Part shown: positions 62,334 through 64,000 of the stretch, one piece after another | Numbering within the stretch: the first letter of the stretch is position 1 | Layout of the letters: every line of letters starts with the position of its first letter | From: Natronincola peptidivorans | GTDB lineage: Bacteria; Bacillota; Clostridia; Peptostreptococcales; Natronincolaceae | Direction: 5' to 3' | Assembly (NCBI RefSeq): GCF_900111615.1 | Contig: NZ_FOHU01000002.1 | Span: forward strand, 1-64,000 | Length of the DNA: 64,000 nt | Notes under the pieces: generated by a model | Database searches by the model: none | Seen by the model: the letters and a program-made list of their open reading frames with translations, nothing else | Told to the model about the DNA's origin: nothing | Made by a program: the position numbers and the translations under genes

Positions 62334-62548
62334 CTCTCTACACCTCCTTGCTCTTCTAATTGAAAAACATCCTCCACCTTTACTTTGAAAGTAGCTGCTA
62401 TTTTCAAAGCTAACACTACAGATGGCGAATAATCTCCCTTTTCTATTAAACCAATAGTTTGGCGAGATACTCCGATCAAATTTGCCAGCTGTTCTTGACT
62501 TAAATTATCCCTTGCTCTAAATAATCTTACTTGGTTTGTAAGCTCCAT
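62330..62548 (-). CDS. Small XRE-type HTH regulator
   Basis: 72 residues from the ATG at 62548, 5 nt after AAGGAGGG; a second ATG at 62551 is nearer to that site. HTH_3 core: NLSQEQLANLIGVSRQTIGL and IEKGDYSPSVVLALKIAATF. Minimal regulators of this form (YozG-like) control a membrane protein encoded beside them. Repeated ATTATTGTC sites over its promoter suggest autoregulation. Confidence 0.85.
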   Translation of the reverse strand: MELTNQVRLFRARDNLSQEQLANLIGVSRQTIGLIEKGDYSPSVVLALKIAATFKVKVEDVFQLEEQGGVER

Positions 62549-62631
62549 CATAACCCTCCTTGGATTATAATAAGTAGTGTGCTTGCCTATTAAGTCAAAT
62601 AAATGCCTTCCTAATAAGTGCGTCAAGTAAA

Positions 62632-62671
62632 ATTGTAAACGATTATTGTCATTTTGTCAATAATTATTGTC
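62632..62671 (-). promoter_or_regulatory. Promoter of the HTH-DUF3169 operon with repeated operator-like sites
   Basis: On the minus strand TTGACA, 17-bp spacer, TACAAT. The direct repeats ATTATTGTC (plus strand 62642-62650 and 62663-62671) are 21 bp, two helical turns, apart, and the palindrome CAATAATTATTG (62658-62669) overlaps the -35. The rest of 62672-62895 shows nothing definite. Confidence 0.6.
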
Positions 62672-62895
62672 ATAAAGACAACTATCATTTACATATTGGT
62701 ATTTTTAACCACTTTATAATATTAATAAAACTTAATAGTAACCCGAGAAGTCATCTTGTAAATTGAGAAGTAATCTCTGTAACCGACAATTTCACAAGCA
62801 TGTCTCCACAATAAGTGGGGTCTATTTGTCTGGGGATAAGAATATATATTTAAAAGCTGAGGTGCTTTTATATAGAGTTTTAAGGGGGAAAATAG

Positions 62896-63633
62896 ATGAG
62901 TGACTTGTGGAGGACTACTTTGATTGGATTGATGGTGGGAATGATAGGAACTGGACTTGGAGGGTCTATGGCTTTTTTGCTAAAAAATCCCTCAAAGCGG
63001 TTTTTAAGTGGTATTATAGGATTATCCAGTGGTTTGATGGTAGCCATTGTTACCTTTGAATTGATACCTGAGGCTTTTATGCTGGGAGGAACTATACAAA
63101 TTGCAGTTGGTATTGCCATTGGTGCATTTCTGGCATCCTATTTAGATATTATGATTTCTCATTTATATAAAAAGAGTTTATATGGAAAGCCTGGATTCAT
63201 TAAAACGGGTGTGTTATTGGGAGTAGGTATTGCCCTCCATAACTTTCCAGAGGGATTGGCCATCGGTTCAGGCTTTGTTGCTCAATCAAGGCTGGGGGTT
63301 GGGCTAGCCATTGTTATTGCCCTCCATAATATGCCGGAAGGATTGGCGATGGTGACACCTATGAGGGTTGGAGGATACTCTAGTACGAAGGCTTTTTTGC
63401 TGACTTTAGCAGCAGGAGCTCCAATGGGATTGGGAGCTTTTGTAGGAGCTTTTATTGGAACCTTTGCTTATGGTTTTATTGGGGTATGCCTTGCCTTTGC
63501 AGGCGGGACAATGCTATATATAACCTTTGGGGAGCTTATTCCTAGGGCAAAGGATTTATATGGCGGCAGGATTTCTACTATCTGTTCCATCTTTGGCTTT
63601 ATTGCTGGCATGTTAATTTCTAAAAGTTTTTGA
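62896..63633 (+). CDS. ZIP-family metal transporter
   Basis: 245 residues, eight TM helices. The paired metal-path motifs are ALHNFPEGLAIGSGF (TM4) and ALHNMPEGLAMVTPM (TM5), with H-N-x-P-E-G twice, plus FELIPEAF. Such proteins import zinc, iron or manganese. AGGGGGAAA precedes the ATG. Monocistronic; no known metal-repressor site is visible upstream. Confidence 0.92.
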   Translation: MSDLWRTTLIGLMVGMIGTGLGGSMAFLLKNPSKRFLSGIIGLSSGLMVAIVTFELIPEAFMLGGTIQIAVGIAIGAFLASYLDIMISHLYKKSLYGKPGFIKTGVLLGVGIALHNFPEGLAIGSGFVAQSRLGVGLAIVIALHNMPEGLAMVTPMRVGGYSSTKAFLLTLAAGAPMGLGAFVGAFIGTFAYGFIGVCLAFAGGTMLYITFGELIPRAKDLYGGRISTICSIFGFIAGMLISKSF

Positions 63634-63638
63634 TTTTC

Positions 63639-63666
63639 TTGTTAATTGATGATAATTTGGTATAAA
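63639..63666 (+). promoter_or_regulatory. Probable promoter of the FHA gene
   Basis: TTGTTA, 16-bp spacer, TATAAA (or TAAAAT with 18), about 40 bp before the ATG. Confidence 0.45.
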
Positions 63667-63706
63667 ATAAGAAGAAAATAAAATTTATTTTACAGGTGGT
63701 TCTTTT

Positions 63707-64000
63707 ATGTTCCCAATTCTTTCTTGGACAATCCGATACATTTTTATTGGCCTTATTTATTATTTTATCTATCATATTATAAGGCTTATTTATCTTGACA
63801 TAAAACATATCAATGAAAGACAGAATAAACAATTTGACAGCCCTTATCTCAAACTGGTGAATCGCAAGGAGACTTTAGATTTTGAGATTCAGGAGTTTTA
63901 TGATTTAAAGGATGTGGTGACCCTTGGTAGAAGTAAGGAGAATGATATCCAGATTTTGGACAAGTTTATGTCCTCTTCTCATGCGAAGATTACCATGGAC
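63707..64000 (+). CDS. FHA-domain membrane protein, truncated by the window end
   Basis: 98 codons are visible and the frame is open at the edge. ATG 6 nt after ACAGGTGG. One N-terminal TM segment (TIRYIFIGLIYYFIYHIIRL) is followed by a linker and the start of an FHA domain: VVTLGRSKENDIQILDKFMS then SSHAKI, the phosphothreonine-binding Gly-Arg-Ser and Ser-x-x-His motifs. Membrane FHA proteins often lie upstream of FtsW/penicillin-binding genes; what follows here is unseen. Confidence 0.8.
   Translation, partial: MFPILSWTIRYIFIGLIYYFIYHIIRLIYLDIKHINERQNKQFDSPYLKLVNRKETLDFEIQEFYDLKDVVTLGRSKENDIQILDKFMSSSHAKITMD

Overview
The window looks like chromosomal DNA of a low-GC, endospore-forming anaerobic Firmicute (class Clostridia). 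An Alkaliphilus/Natronincola-type relative is my inference. The reasons are AT-rich spacers, strong GGAGG-type ribosome binding sites, frequent TTG/GTG starts, a SpoIIM homologue, an SLH-domain surface protein with very acidic repeats, and the Firmicute order transaldolase-glpX-rho-rpmE-tdk-DUF1385-prmC-prfA. I see no rRNA, tRNA or CRISPR array.

1-17.6 kb is an accessory, defence-like region. After a propeller-like lipoprotein comes a three-gene cassette: a SLOG plus SLATT-like membrane protein, a 1216-residue DUF4062-STAND NTPase-TPR-membrane protein, and a membrane TPR protein. It is followed by a HepT/MntA-type toxin-antitoxin pair, a coiled-coil protein, an unknown two-TM protein, a REP-associated tyrosine transposase (RAYT1), comM, dprA, and an N-formylglutamate-amidohydrolase-like gene fused into an operon with two ATP-grasp ligases. 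Almost every transcription unit here ends in a copy of one repeat (core GGTGCCAGGCACC, then TAACTTTTTAACTTATT, often then a terminator-like hairpin). The complete form also lies directly upstream of RAYT1. Three genes take their last codons and stop codon from it.

17.6-29.8 kb holds envelope and surface genes: a secreted protein, the SLH protein, galU, a membrane glycosyltransferase/GT2/GtrA/COG2426 operon, a VTC-DUF4956 pair, a chemoreceptor, and a second transposase (RAYT2). RAYT2 lies between inverted copies of a second repeat family (core GCCACGGGGACGTTTCATTTGTC), which is scattered from 24.3 to 36.1 kb.

29.8-48.9 kb is mostly metabolism: a branched-chain-amino-acid-type ABC transporter (livJHMGF) behind a leader with two tandem hairpins and a terminator, a DUF2148 protein, a near-complete histidine operon (hisZGDCB-HAF-IE) containing a degenerate HD-GYP protein, a probable SOS-regulated radical-SAM DNA repair pair, and an NSS-family transporter.

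49.5-64 kb contains a kal/kce/transaldolase/SDR operon, two tandem glpX genes, rho, rpmE, tdk, a 55-residue membrane protein, DUF1385, prmC and prfA. It ends with spoIIM-like, DUF3169 and HTH genes on the minus strand, a ZIP metal transporter, and a truncated FHA-domain gene at the window edge.

The strongest candidates for something undescribed are the SLOG-SLATT/STAND/TPR cassette, the two RAYT-repeat systems that rewrite gene ends, and the antiterminator-like leader of the liv operon.
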